NCBI RefSeq assembly: GCF_002786325.1
Contig: NZ_PGTB01000009.1
Location: forward strand, 1 to 64,000
DNA length: 64,000 bases
Source: Pseudooceanicola lipolyticus
GTDB taxonomy: Bacteria; Pseudomonadota; Alphaproteobacteria; Rhodobacterales; Rhodobacteraceae
Direction: 5' to 3'
In this document: positions 26,129-35,995 of the stretch, piece by piece
Numbering within the stretch: the stretch's first letter is position 1
Layout of the letters: each line of letters starts with the position of its first letter
Notes under the pieces: generated by a model
Database searches by the model: none
Seen by the model: only the letters and a program-made list of their open reading frames with translations
Told to the model about the DNA's origin: nothing
Position numbers and translations under genes: made by a program

Positions 26129-27046
26129 ATGACCGAGATTACGAATTTCCGAGGCGAAACCTCTCCCGACCCGGTGCACCGGTCCTCCGATGATGCGGTG
26201 GCGGCGCTGATCCGCCGCGTGGGCGAGCGCGTGCGCAAGGCGCGCGAACTCAAGGGGATTCCGCGCCGCGTGCTGTCCGAGATTTCCGGCGTGTCGCCGC
26301 GCTACCTCGCCCAGCTCGAGGCCGGCGAGGGCAATATCTCGATCGGGTTGTTGCAGCGCGTGGCCATCGCGCTGGACCATCGGATCGAATGGCTGATGGG
26401 CGAGGACGACCCGTGGTCGTCCGACGTGAACCGGGTGGCCGACCTGTTCCGCGCCGCCAGCGCCGATGTGCAGCAGGCGGTGATGCGCAAGCTGAGCCCC
26501 GAGCCGATCGAAACCAAGCGCGCTCGCCGCATCTGCCTGGTCGGGCTGCGCGGGGCGGGCAAATCGACCCTGGGCGCGATGGCGGGCAAGGCGCTGGGCG
26601 TGCCCTTTGTCGAGCTGAACCGCGAGATCGAGGACCACAGCGGCATGCCGGTGGACGAGGTGCTGGCGCTCTACGGTCAGGAGGGCTATCGCCGGCTGGA
26701 GGCGCAGGCGGTCGAGCGGGTGATCTGCACCCATGACGCCATGGTGCTGGCCGTCGCCGGCGGTATCGTGGTCGAGCCCGAGACCTATAATTCGCTGCTG
26801 GGGCATTTTCACACCATCTGGCTGAAAACCACGCCCGACGAACACATGGCCCGCGTCCGCGCCCAGGGCGACGAACGGCCGATGGCGGGCAATCCCGAGG
26901 CGATGGAACAGCTGAAATCGATCCTGACCAGCCGGGAATCGCTCTATGCCCGTGCCGAGGCGCAGCTCAACACCTCGGGTCGCCCGGTCGAGGAGTCTTT
27001 GAAGGATCTGCTGGCGCTGATCGAAGAGCGCGGGTTCCTGAAATAA
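26129..27046 (+). CDS. boxR: BoxR benzoyl-CoA-responsive regulator (HTH plus shikimate-kinase-like domain)
   Basis: 305 residues. An XRE-type helix-turn-helix lies at about 30-90 (RRVLSEISGVSPRYLAQLEAG), a linker follows, then a shikimate-kinase-like domain with Walker A motif GLRGAGKST at 139-147. This is the BzdR/BoxR architecture, in which benzoyl-CoA binds the kinase-like domain and relieves repression. The start at 26129 places the TGCA-type palindrome directly upstream; a longer frame from 26060 would bury that site in coding sequence. Likely repressor of the block. Confidence 0.93.
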   Translation: MTEITNFRGETSPDPVHRSSDDAVAALIRRVGERVRKARELKGIPRRVLSEISGVSPRYLAQLEAGEGNISIGLLQRVAIALDHRIEWLMGEDDPWSSDVNRVADLFRAASADVQQAVMRKLSPEPIETKRARRICLVGLRGAGKSTLGAMAGKALGVPFVELNREIEDHSGMPVDEVLALYGQEGYRRLEAQAVERVICTHDAMVLAVAGGIVVEPETYNSLLGHFHTIWLKTTPDEHMARVRAQGDERPMAGNPEAMEQLKSILTSRESLYARAEAQLNTSGRPVEESLKDLLALIEERGFLK

Positions 27047-27059
27047 GGGGGGGCAGGCC

Positions 27060-28274
27060 CTATTTCGGGGCCCTCAGCCAGTCATCGGCAAATGCCACCC
27101 TGGCCACCCCGGCCAGCCGGGCGAGGCGGGTCAGTTCGGCCTCCAGCCGCCCGGTGCGGGCGGCGGACCAGCGTATGCCGGGTTCGGGCCACAGCGCGGT
27201 AACGCGCAGCACGTCCTGGTCGCGATGCGCCTTCATGTCGATACGCCCGACGATGCGGTCGCCTTCCAGCAGCGGGAAGACGTAATAGCCATAGCTGCGC
27301 TTGGCCTCGGGCACGAAGATCTCGATGCGATAGCGGAACCCGAACAGGCGCTCGGCGCGGTTGCGGTCGCGCAGCGCCGGGTCGAACGGGCTGAGCGCGC
27401 GCATCCGCCCGCTGGGCGCGGGCGCGTTCTCGGCCTGCTCGATCACGTCGGGGCGGGCAAAGACCTTGCGCAGCGCGCCGCCGGTACAGACCACTTCGAC
27501 CGGGATCAGCGCGCCCGCCGCCTGTTGCGCCGCGCACCAGGCCTTGGCCTCGTCCGGGCGCACGATGTCCCAGAACGCGGCGATTTCGCCGGACGTGGCA
27601 AAGCCCAACCGCTCCAGCGCGGCGCTGCACAGCCAGTCGACGCTTTCAGCCTCGTCCGGCACCGCGGCGGTGTGCAGCAGCGCCTGGTCGATCACCCGTT
27701 CGGTCAGGTCATAGCGTTTCTGGAACCCGTCGCGGCCAACCACCGTCACGGCTCCGGAACGCCAGAGGAATTCCAGTGCGGTCTTGGACGGGTGCCAGTC
27801 CCACCAGCCGCCGCTGCTGCGTTCTTCATCGGCGCCGACCTCGGAGGAACTGACCGGGCCGTTGTCGCGGATATGCGCCAGCACGCTGTCAAACCGGTGG
27901 TGAAATTCCTCGCCCTGCCAGCTTTTCCAGCGCTGTTTCAGCCGCGCGGCGTCGCGCCGGAACCGCAGGTGCCAGTGCGGGAAAAACGCCATCGGGATAA
28001 CCGAGGCGTCATGGGTCCAGTGTTCGAACAGCGCCCGGTCGGCTTCGTACAGCCGTTTCAGATGGTTCGGGCGATAGGCCGGGCGGCGCGCGAACAGGAT
28101 AAGGTCATGCGCCCGCGCCACGGTGTTGATGCTGTCGATCTGGACAAAGCCCAGCCTCTGGATCAGCTGCTGCAGGTCGGCGCCCTTGGCCGGGCCGCTG
28201 GGCGCTTCGGCCAGCGCGTGGCGGTGCAGGAACAGCCGGCGCGCAGTGCGGGTGTCGAGGCGGGGCAGTGCCAC
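27060..28274 (-). CDS. YcaQ/AlkZ-type DNA glycosylase family protein (HTH_42)
   Basis: 404 residues. The N-terminal part contains GFVQIDSINTVARAHDLILF; Gln45-Ile-Asp47 matches the Q-x-D catalytic motif of the YcaQ branch, which unhooks interstrand DNA crosslinks, as opposed to the Q-x-Q of AlkZ. Tandem winged-helix segments and the C-terminal beta-barrel region (SYGYYVFPLLEGDRIVGRID) agree with the family. It starts six bases after the LacI-type gene on the same strand. Convergent with boxR, 13 bases apart. Confidence 0.85.
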   Translation of the reverse strand: MALPRLDTRTARRLFLHRHALAEAPSGPAKGADLQQLIQRLGFVQIDSINTVARAHDLILFARRPAYRPNHLKRLYEADRALFEHWTHDASVIPMAFFPHWHLRFRRDAARLKQRWKSWQGEEFHHRFDSVLAHIRDNGPVSSSEVGADEERSSGGWWDWHPSKTALEFLWRSGAVTVVGRDGFQKRYDLTERVIDQALLHTAAVPDEAESVDWLCSAALERLGFATSGEIAAFWDIVRPDEAKAWCAAQQAAGALIPVEVVCTGGALRKVFARPDVIEQAENAPAPSGRMRALSPFDPALRDRNRAERLFGFRYRIEIFVPEAKRSYGYYVFPLLEGDRIVGRIDMKAHRDQDVLRVTALWPEPGIRWSAARTGRLEAELTRLARLAGVARVAFADDWLRAPK

Positions 28275-28280
28275 AAGGGC

Positions 28281-29315
28281 CTACCAGCGTTTCAGCGTGT
28301 CGCCATAGCTGATCGTCGGCGTCAGCGTCACCTGCTGTTCGATTTCGACCGCCGGCTCGGCCAGCCGCGCGGCGATGATCTCGGCCGCCTTGCGCCCGAT
28401 CTCCAGCCGGCAGGCATCCATCGTGGCCAGCTTGCGCGGCAGGCCCTGCAACAGCTCCACCCCGTTGAACCCGGCCAGCCCGATCTGTTTTGGCACCTCG
28501 ATGCCCTGGTCCAGCAGGTAGAGCAGCCCGCCGGCACCAATCATGTCGTTGGAATAATAGAGGAAATCCAGGTCGGGCGAGCGGTCCAGCATCGCCTTGG
28601 TCATTTCCCGGCCCTTGGCCAGCGCCGAGCCGCCGGAATAGAATTCGCGGTCCTCGATTTCGACGCCGCTTTTGGCCAGCACCTCGGTGAACCCTTCGAA
28701 CCGCTTCCGCGCCCGGTGGTCCAGCGGCATCTTGGTGCCCATGAAGCCGATATGGCTGTAGCCGGCCTTGAGGATCGCCTTGGCCATCTCGCGCCCGGCG
28801 CGGCGGTGCGAGATGCCGACCATGGCATCGACCGGCTTGCCGTCGGTATCCATGATCTCGACCACCGGAATGCCTGCCGCCTCCAGCATCGCCCGCGAGG
28901 CCTCGGTATGTTCCAGCCCGGCGATGATCACCCCCGAGGGGCGCCAGGACAGCATTTCGTACAGAACCCGCTCTTCCTTTTCCGGCAGATAGTCGGTGAC
29001 GCCGACCACCGGCTGCAGCACGGTGTCTTCCAGCACCTGGTTGACGCCGGTCAGCACCTCGGGGAACACCATGTTGGACAGCGACGGGATGATCACCGCC
29101 ACCAGGTTGACCCGGCTTGAGGCCAGCGCGCCGGCGATCTTGTTGGGCACATAGCCCAGCTCTTTCGCTGCGGCGAGCACCCGTTCGCGGGTGGTGTCCG
29201 AGACGTCGCCCCGGTTGCGCAGCACCCGGCTGACCGTCATCTCGGACACGCCCGACGCTTCGGAAACATCGCGCAGGGTCAGCGGGCGTTTGGCATCCAG
29301 TGTCACGGGGAACAA
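28281..29315 (-). CDS. LacI-family transcriptional regulator
   Basis: 344 residues. The N-terminal LacI helix-turn-helix is TLRDVSEASGVSEMTVSRVL with the hinge helix LGYVPNKIAGALAS, followed by a periplasmic-binding-protein-like sensor domain. It resembles the GntR (gluconate) type of LacI regulators. No sugar genes are adjacent; the gene downstream encodes a YcaQ-like protein. The TTG at 29315 has no good ribosome site, and a GTG three codons later is an alternative start. Ligand unknown. Confidence 0.85.
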   Translation of the reverse strand: MFPVTLDAKRPLTLRDVSEASGVSEMTVSRVLRNRGDVSDTTRERVLAAAKELGYVPNKIAGALASSRVNLVAVIIPSLSNMVFPEVLTGVNQVLEDTVLQPVVGVTDYLPEKEERVLYEMLSWRPSGVIIAGLEHTEASRAMLEAAGIPVVEIMDTDGKPVDAMVGISHRRAGREMAKAILKAGYSHIGFMGTKMPLDHRARKRFEGFTEVLAKSGVEIEDREFYSGGSALAKGREMTKAMLDRSPDLDFLYYSNDMIGAGGLLYLLDQGIEVPKQIGLAGFNGVELLQGLPRKLATMDACRLEIGRKAAEIIAARLAEPAVEIEQQVTLTPTISYGDTLKRW

Positions 29316-29449
29316 CTTTCGAAAGGAACAATATCCCCACGTTACCGCAACTTCACGAGACCATTCAACAACCTGTTCCGACCTGCGGCGGGGGTGGGGA
29401 AATCAAGCCATGACATTCGGCGCCGGTGACGGTAAGAGCAGGGCGGCGT

Positions 29450-29526
29450 GGCCCCGTGGCTCAACTGGATAGAGCAGCCCCCTCCTAAGGGGCAGGTTGC
29501 AGGTTCGAATCCTGCCGGGGTCACCA
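29450..29526 (+). tRNA. tRNA-Arg (anticodon CCT)
   Basis: A full cloverleaf: acceptor stem GGCCCCG with CGGGGTC, D-arm GCTCAACTGGATAGAGC, anticodon stem GCCCC/GGGGC around loop CTCCTAA (anticodon CCT), T-arm GCAGGTTCGAATCCTGC, discriminator A and an encoded CCA end. It stands alone between the LacI gene and the arsenate/phosphate block. Confidence 0.97.
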
Positions 29527-29796
29527 TCAGGTCTCTAAAAGCAAACGGGAAATAGGCACCTTTGACGGAGTGCAAGTCGCCGTGCAGGGCAGGCAAGTCG
29601 TTGCCAATGCCATGGGTTGATTGCCGTTTTTGGTGGTTTGAGAGCGTTCTGGCAGGAAAATCGTCGCAGGGGGTGTGCCAAAAGCCCATGTCAGGCAAGC
29701 GCCATTCCGGCGCGGGCGGTTTTGGTGGGGGCCGGAAGCCCCCAAAATCAGCGAAGACACCGGCGACGAGACATGGGGCCGTTCTGGGCGCGCGGA

Positions 29797-30648
29797 TCAA
29801 ATCGCCTTGGTCGCCTCGAGCATCTGGCCGATATCGTCCAGTTCCCTCTGCAAGGAGATCCGCGACAGCGATGGGAGCGGCAGCGAGATGAAAGCCTTCA
29901 GGCGGCGTTCCATGGTGGTATAGCTCTGCTTGAACGCCAGCGCACGCTCGGCATCGCTGCCCTCGGTCTTGCCCGGGTCGGACATGCCCCAGTGGGCCGT
30001 CACCGGCTGGCCCAGCAGCGGAGGGCACTCCTCGTTGGCGGCACGATCGCAAACGGTAAACACGAAATCCATCCGGGGTGCAGAGAGTTCGTAAAACACC
30101 TCGATGCTTTTCGGATAGAACAGCGACACGTCATGTCCCCGGGCGCGCAGCACCTCGGCGGCAAGCGGCTTGAGGTCTTTGCGCGGCTGCGTTCCGGCCG
30201 AAAAGGCGCGAAACCGCTCTCCCCCCTCGGCCCTGAGAATGGCCTCGGCAAAGATCGACCGGGTGGAATTGCCGGTGCACACGAACAGCACGTTAAAAAT
30301 CTGCTTCTGGCCAAGCGCCTGATCGGGCTGGCCCTGAGACAGCAAGGTCGCCAAAAGCTCGGGCCGGCCCCGGCAACAATCGTTTACAAGGTATTCGATC
30401 AGGGAGCCGGTCAGCGCGAGGTCGATGCTGTAGTGAAGCGAGCGCCCGCGCCGCGACTGTTGGATCAGGCCCGCGCGCGTCAGGATCCCCAGATAGACCG
30501 AAAGCGTGCTGGGCTTCAGCTCCAGCGCCTCGGTCAACTCTCCGGCTGAAAGGGTGTCGGGCGTGCGCCGCGCCAAAAGGCGAAACACCGCCATGCGCCC
30601 GGGATGCGCAAGAGCAGCGAGCGCCGAGATGTTTGCCTTTTCGTTCAC
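29797..30648 (-). CDS. ArsR-type HTH fused to arsenate reductase (LMW-PTP type ArsC)
   Basis: 283 residues from GTG 30648. Residues 1-100 form an ArsR winged helix (LAHPGRMAVFRLLA, LKPSTLSVYLGILTRAGLI). Residues about 115-283 are a low-molecular-weight phosphatase fold with the loop CTGNSTRS (Cys124, Arg130), the ArsC redox segment TVCDRAANEEC and the HWGMSDP motif typical of thioredoxin-coupled arsenate reductases. A sensor and a detoxifying enzyme are thus on one chain. It is the last gene on the minus strand of the pst operon, 140 bases after the PhoB-like gene. No Acr3 or ArsB efflux gene is nearby. Confidence 0.87.
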   Translation of the reverse strand: MNEKANISALAALAHPGRMAVFRLLARRTPDTLSAGELTEALELKPSTLSVYLGILTRAGLIQQSRRGRSLHYSIDLALTGSLIEYLVNDCCRGRPELLATLLSQGQPDQALGQKQIFNVLFVCTGNSTRSIFAEAILRAEGGERFRAFSAGTQPRKDLKPLAAEVLRARGHDVSLFYPKSIEVFYELSAPRMDFVFTVCDRAANEECPPLLGQPVTAHWGMSDPGKTEGSDAERALAFKQSYTTMERRLKAFISLPLPSLSRISLQRELDDIGQMLEATKAI

Positions 30649-30788
30649 GCCTGTCCGATTTCGAAGCCTGAGACCACTGCACGAAGGAGGTTGCCCAGCC
30701 GATATCAGCATCACACCGCCCAAGGCCGTATATCTAGCATCGTTTCAAGGAGGCCGCCAGAGGACCGCAACAGCCGAGCACCGCGCTC

Positions 30789-31115
30789 TCAGCCCAGCGC
30801 ATATCCCACGCCGCGTATCGTGCGGATCGGATATCTATTATCCGTCTGGCCCAGCGCTTTGCGCAGCCGCGCGATGTGGGTATCAACGGTGCGCTTGTCG
30901 ATTGTCGTTTCCTGGCCCCATACGCGATCGACAAGCGCGGCGCGTGTCCAGGTTTTGCCGGGCCTTTCGATCAGGGCGACCAGTAAAAGAAACTCGGTCG
31001 AGCCGAGATGCACCAGCTTGCCTCCGCGCCGGACCCGCAGGCATTCGATCTCAAGCAGGATATCGTCGAATTCGAACACGAGGTCCGTGGCGATCGATGC
31101 CCGCGCCCAGGTCAT
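30789..31115 (-). CDS. PhoB-like winged-helix DNA-binding domain without receiver
   Basis: 108 residues. After about 15 residues the sequence is a complete OmpR/PhoB effector domain: LGSTEFLLLVALIERPGKTW, RAALVDRVWG, recognition helix KRTVDTHIARLRKAL, and the wing RTIRGVGYALG. No receiver domain exists upstream: the ATG overlaps the phoU stop (ATGA), and phoU is intact. So it is a stand-alone effector domain that cannot be phosphorylated in the usual way. It may bind the promoter of its own operon constitutively or be controlled by PhoU or another partner. Confidence 0.85.
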   Translation of the reverse strand: MTWARASIATDLVFEFDDILLEIECLRVRRGGKLVHLGSTEFLLLVALIERPGKTWTRAALVDRVWGQETTIDKRTVDTHIARLRKALGQTDNRYPIRTIRGVGYALG

Positions 31116-31816
31116 CCGAAATCCGATCCGGTTCTGGTCGCGCCTGGTGGAATGCCGCGCGATACGAACAGAACTTCTTCGGCGATGTTGGTGGCGTGGT
31201 CTCCGATCCGCTCGAGCGCGGTGGCAACGAACAGGCGCCCCACCGAAGCCTGCGCCTGGGCCCGGCCCTGCCCAAGCGCCACCATTGCCGCGTCGAACAC
31301 CGCATCCCTATAGGCGTCAATCCGTTCATCGGTAACCAGGACCTGCTTTGCGGCCTCGGTGGAATTGTCAACCAGCGCCGTCACGCTCAGTTCAAGCGTG
31401 CGCGCGACAAGGGCGGCCATATCCGCGATCTGACCGGCTTCGGCGGGTGCCATTTTCCGGGCCGGCTTGGCAATCCCATGCCGGGCGATGGTCTTGGCAT
31501 GGTCGCCCGCGCGCTCAAGGTTGCCCACCGCGTGCTCGATGCCCATGACCAGCCGCAAATCCTTGGCCACCGGCTGAAACTTCAACAGCACGTCAAAGCA
31601 ATCGGCGCGCAACTCTTCGAAGGCCGTGTCTATATCGAGGTCGCGGGTGATCGCCTCCAGCGCGCGGGGCTCATCGGAGGCGAGATAGGCGGATGTCGCC
31701 AGGCTACAGTTCTCTGCGGTCATTGTACCCATGCGTTTGAAACTCTGGCGAAGAACCTCCAGCGCCGTTTCGAAGGATTTCAGCAGATGCGGGTTGGAAG
31801 CCATGGCCATGCTCAT
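31112..31816 (-). CDS. phoU: Phosphate signalling protein PhoU
   Basis: 234 residues, all-helical with the twofold PhoU repeat; each half ends in the metal-binding signature, [15 protein letters not shown] in the first and [15 protein letters not shown] in the second. PhoU links the Pst transporter with the PhoR/PhoB system and limits phosphate uptake. ATGA overlaps with both pstB and the PhoB-like gene show tight coupling. No PhoR kinase is encoded here. Confidence 0.95.
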   Translation of the reverse strand: MSMAMASNPHLLKSFETALEVLRQSFKRMGTMTAENCSLATSAYLASDEPRALEAITRDLDIDTAFEELRADCFDVLLKFQPVAKDLRLVMGIEHAVGNLERAGDHAKTIARHGIAKPARKMAPAEAGQIADMAALVARTLELSVTALVDNSTEAAKQVLVTDERIDAYRDAVFDAAMVALGQGRAQAQASVGRLFVATALERIGDHATNIAEEVLFVSRGIPPGATRTGSDFG

Positions 31817-32691
31817 CCATACCGGCCGGTGATGTAACTTTCGGTGCGCGGGTGCCTGGGGGTGGTGAAGATCTGGTTGGTGTCCCCGAATTCCATCGCT
31901 TCACCGAGATACATGAAGGCTGTGCGATGCGAGATGCGTGCCGCCTGCTGCATGTTGTGGGTGACGATCACGATGGTCACGGTCTCTGACAGTTCCTGCA
32001 AGAGATCCTCGACCTTGGCCGTGGCGATCGGATCGAGCGCCGAGGTCGGCTCGTCCAGCAGCAGGATCTCCGGGTTGGGCGCCAGCCCGCGCGCGATGCA
32101 GAGCCGCTGCTGCTGTCCGCCCGAAAGGTCATAGGCGGAACCGTGCAGCTTGTCCTTCACCTCGTCCCAGATCGCGGCGCGGCGCAGGGCGCTTTCCACC
32201 GCCTCGTCGATCAGCGACCGTTTCTTGATACCGCGCACGCGCAGGCCGGCAGCGACATTTTCATAGATCGACTTCGGAAAGGGATTGGGCTTTTGAAACA
32301 CCATGCCCACGCGCAGGCGCACCAGCACCGGATCGACCTCCGGGCCAATCAGGTTCTCGCCCTCGGGTTCAAGGATCACTTTGCCTTCGTAACGGTTGCC
32401 CGGATAGAGATCATGCATCCGGTTCAGGCTGCGCAGCAAGGTCGACTTGCCACATCCCGAGGGGCCGATGATCGCGGTGATCTTCCGGTCGAGGATCGGC
32501 ATGTCGACATGTTTGATCGCCTGATGACCATTGGCGTAATAGAAGCTGAAATTTTCGATCCGAGCGCGCAGCGGGTCGCGTTCGGCGGAAGGTTTGATCG
32601 GCGGCGGCATGCCGGCCTTTTGCGGGCTGGCCGCGGGCTTGGCTTCGGTGTGTGTCGGCGCCGCGTCATGCGTCATGGATGTGTCTGTCAT
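31813..32691 (-). CDS. pstB: Phosphate ABC transporter ATP-binding protein PstB
   Basis: 292 residues. Walker [10 protein letters not shown], the PstB-specific [13 protein letters not shown], signature [15 protein letters not shown], Walker [13 protein letters not shown] and the H-loop [11 protein letters not shown]. An N-terminal Pro/Ala-rich extension of about 40 residues precedes the ABC core; E. coli PstB lacks it. Starts three bases after pstA. Confidence 0.95.
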   Translation of the reverse strand: MTDTSMTHDAAPTHTEAKPAASPQKAGMPPPIKPSAERDPLRARIENFSFYYANGHQAIKHVDMPILDRKITAIIGPSGCGKSTLLRSLNRMHDLYPGNRYEGKVILEPEGENLIGPEVDPVLVRLRVGMVFQKPNPFPKSIYENVAAGLRVRGIKKRSLIDEAVESALRRAAIWDEVKDKLHGSAYDLSGGQQQRLCIARGLAPNPEILLLDEPTSALDPIATAKVEDLLQELSETVTIVIVTHNMQQAARISHRTAFMYLGEAMEFGDTNQIFTTPRHPRTESYITGRYG

Positions 32692-32694
32692 GGA

Positions 32695-33648
32695 TCAGTT
32701 CCTGTAGCCTTGGCGCAGCCGATAGCGGATCCAGATCGCGATGCCGTTGAGCGAGAAGGTCAAGGCGATCAGAACAACGCCGGTTGCGGCGGCAGCAATG
32801 TGAAATTCGGCCTGGGGGCGGGACACCCAGTTGAACATCTGGATCGGAAGCACGGTGAAACCGTCGTTCAGCCAGGCGAATGAGATGAAGGGAAAATCGC
32901 CGGTCACCGGCGGCGGCGGCAGAAAGGCAATGAAGGTCAGCGCGCCGATGGTGATGATCGGGGCGGTCTCGCCGATGGCGCGGCTCAGGCCCACGATGGC
33001 ACCCGTCAGGATACCTGGGCGCGCGGCAGGGATGATGTAGTTCCACATCACCTGCCATTGGTCGGCGCCAAGCCCGTATGCGCCTTCCTTGATCACTCGT
33101 GGGATCGCGCGCACCGCTTCGCGGGTCGAGACGATCACGATCGGCAGGATCAGCAGCGCCAGCGTCATTCCCGCGACGAGGATCGTCTTGCCGAGGCTGA
33201 AGCCGTAGACGAAAAGCCCGAGCGCAAGCAGGCCGTAGATGATCGAGGGCACCCCGGCGAGGTTCGAGACGTTGATCTCGATAAAATTCGACAGCCACCC
33301 CTTGCGGGCATATTCCTCGAGGTAGAGCCCCGCGCCGATGCCGATGGGAATGGCGAGGAAGGCGGTCACCAGCATAACCAGCAGAGACCCGACCCAGGCC
33401 GACAGGATGCCGGCCCGTTCGGGCAAGCGTGACGGATAACTTGTCAGGAAGGCGTAGTCGATACGCGCGGCGCCCCGGATCACCAGATCGCCGATCAATG
33501 ACAGCAGCAGGGTCATGGCGAGGGCCATGACGACAAGGCCGCCGGCGGCAAACAGGATATCTTTTCTCTTGGCCCGCCGCACCGCGTCGAAGGCGGTTTG
33601 ATCGGTTGTCACGGCAGCGTCGAGGGTGCCTTCGGTGGTCGTGGTCAT
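32695..33648 (-). CDS. pstA: Phosphate ABC transporter permease PstA
   Basis: 317 residues from ATG 33648; longer frames overlap pstC and are Cys/Ser-rich nonsense. Six membrane helices and the permease EAA-type loop EGAYGLGADQWQVMWNYIIPAA. The segment NVSNLAGVPSIIYGLLAL is the PstA-type GVPSIIYG motif. Forms the phosphate channel with PstC. Confidence 0.93.
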   Translation of the reverse strand: MTTTTEGTLDAAVTTDQTAFDAVRRAKRKDILFAAGGLVVMALAMTLLLSLIGDLVIRGAARIDYAFLTSYPSRLPERAGILSAWVGSLLVMLVTAFLAIPIGIGAGLYLEEYARKGWLSNFIEINVSNLAGVPSIIYGLLALGLFVYGFSLGKTILVAGMTLALLILPIVIVSTREAVRAIPRVIKEGAYGLGADQWQVMWNYIIPAARPGILTGAIVGLSRAIGETAPIITIGALTFIAFLPPPPVTGDFPFISFAWLNDGFTVLPIQMFNWVSRPQAEFHIAAAATGVVLIALTFSLNGIAIWIRYRLRQGYRN

Positions 33649-33649
33649 C

Positions 33650-34582
33650 TCAATACGCCTCGCGGAATTTGCGGCGAAGGTAGAAGCCGATGATGTTGAA
33701 GAGCAGCGTGATGACGAACAGCAGCAGCCCGACGGCAAAGATCGACTGGTAGGCGATTGATCCATGTGCCACATCGCCTAGGCTCATCTGGACGATATAG
33801 GCGGTGATCGTTGCGGCGCCTTCGCGGGGATCCCATGTCAAATTGGGGTTCTGGCCGGCGGCGACGGCCAGGACCATCGTTTCTCCCACCGCCCGCGACA
33901 TGCCGAGAATGAAGGCCGCGGTGATGCCGGAAAAGGCGCCGGGAATGACGATGCGTGTGGCCACCTGCCATTTCGCCATGCCGAGGCCATAGCCGCCTTC
34001 GCGCAAACTGTTGGGCACGGCGCGCATGGCGTCTTCGCTGACCGAAACGACATAGGGCAGGATCATGATGCCCAGGATGATGCCAGGGACCAGCAGGTTG
34101 ATGCCTTTCAGGCCCGGAATGATGCCTTGCAGAAAGGGCGTCATCACCAGCAGCGCGAAATAGCCGTAGACCACGGTGGGCACGGCCTCCAGCATCTCCA
34201 GCGCGGGCTTGATCGTTTCGCGGACGGCGGGGCGGGCATATTCGCTCAGATAGACCGCCATGATCAGGCCGAAGGGGACGGCGATGATCATCGCCAGCCC
34301 GGCGGTCTGCAGGGTCGCCGCCAACAGCGGCAGCACGCCGAATTGCGGGTTGGCGAAGACCGGGGTCCACATCGTTCCGAACAGGAAGTCGAACAGCGGT
34401 ACGTTGACGAAAAAATCCCAGGAATCACGCAGGAGGATAAAGACGATCGCGGTGGTCACGAAGACCGACAACGCCGCGCAGAGAAACAGGAAAACCTTCA
34501 TGCCGCGCGCAATCCAGCGTCTGCGCCGGACAAAGCCGCTGCGGATCAGCTCTGCCGAGGTGGGGATGGAAGTGTCGGACAC
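33650..34582 (-). CDS. pstC: Phosphate ABC transporter permease PstC
   Basis: 310 residues, six membrane helices, with the motifs MLEAVPTVVYGYFALL and the EAA loop EGGYGLGMAKWQVATRIVIPGA. Its stop lies one base before the pstA start codon. Paralogue of PstA; the two form the membrane core of the transporter. Confidence 0.93.
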   Translation of the reverse strand: MSDTSIPTSAELIRSGFVRRRRWIARGMKVFLFLCAALSVFVTTAIVFILLRDSWDFFVNVPLFDFLFGTMWTPVFANPQFGVLPLLAATLQTAGLAMIIAVPFGLIMAVYLSEYARPAVRETIKPALEMLEAVPTVVYGYFALLVMTPFLQGIIPGLKGINLLVPGIILGIMILPYVVSVSEDAMRAVPNSLREGGYGLGMAKWQVATRIVIPGAFSGITAAFILGMSRAVGETMVLAVAAGQNPNLTWDPREGAATITAYIVQMSLGDVAHGSIAYQSIFAVGLLLFVITLLFNIIGFYLRRKFREAY

Positions 34583-34607
34583 GATGACCTCGCTTGGCCG
34601 GAACAGG

Positions 34608-34633
34608 GGCGGTGGGGCCGAGGTCCCACCGCC
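34608..34633 (-). promoter_or_regulatory. Stem-loop between pstS and pstC
   Basis: GGCGGTGGG (34608-34616) and CCCACCGCC (34625-34633) form a perfect 9-bp stem with an 8-nt loop, 15 bases after the pstS stop on the transcribed strand. No T-tract. Expected to favour pstS mRNA over the permease genes. Confidence 0.6.
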
Positions 34634-34648
34634 GGATCGAGAAAGGTC

Positions 34649-35620
<972 letters not shown>

Positions 35621-35690
35621 GAGCAGACATTCTCCTGTCAGTGTTGGTAAGCTCGGCGCCTTGTTACGAATGCCTTGTAAAAGTTTTGTG

Positions 35691-35702
35691 AATTCATGAA
35701 TT
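35691..35702. promoter_or_regulatory. Palindrome AATTCATGAATT, pstS-side copy
   Basis: A perfect 12-bp palindrome, followed on the right by ATC as in the second copy. It lies 71 bases upstream of the pstS start codon, where a repressor would block that promoter. The right half GAATTATC is identical to that of the copy at 35888-35905. Confidence 0.6.
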
Positions 35703-35887
35703 ATCAAATTAAAGATTTTGGCCCGGCATTGACGACTTGTCCATCGATCGAAACATGCACGATCTCACCTGTCTGCAAGGCCTTTTCTTGCCATCGGGCC
35801 GGAGAGCGAGGCCGGAAGGTGAAGTGTGAAGATTTTGTAAAAACTGAATTTTCTCGGCAATGACTGTCACGGCGCGCTTGATGAAAT
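35703..35887. other. Divergent promoter region between pstS and phnD
   Basis: Non-coding DNA between the two palindromes, within the 375-base pstS/phnD intergenic region. A single CTGTCAC half of a Pho box occurs near 35863, but no second half at the required 11-base spacing was found, so a PhoB box is not claimed. Confidence 0.45.
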
Positions 35888-35905
35888 GATAATTCATGAA
35901 TTATC
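35888..35905. promoter_or_regulatory. Palindrome GATAATTCATGAATTATC, phnD-side copy
   Basis: A perfect 18-bp palindrome 91 bases before the phnD ATG. Its centre is exactly 200 bp from the centre of the pstS-side copy. ATTCATGAAT resembles the inverted repeats bound by ArsR/SmtB-family repressors; the ArsR-ArsC fusion is the obvious candidate protein. Confidence 0.65.
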
Positions 35906-35995
35906 GAATGAATCGCGCCCCTCGCATCGAGCCGGGCGCCAGACCGATTGTCAATTTCCTCACGCGGCACCGACCGCACTTCCGACGGAGACACC

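Noticed and set aside
29527-29796. Open frames downstream of tRNA-Arg on the minus strand
   Set aside because: They read through the tRNA gene in antisense, which gives a familiar artefact peptide, and have no domain or good start.
30789-31816. The short PhoB-like gene as the remains of a frameshifted full-length phoB
   Set aside because: Upstream in all frames there is intact phoU, and the start codon overlaps its stop; there is no room for a receiver remnant.
35818-35875. Pho box for PhoB upstream of phnD or pstS
   Set aside because: Only one CTGTCAC half-site was found; no second half at the 11-base spacing.
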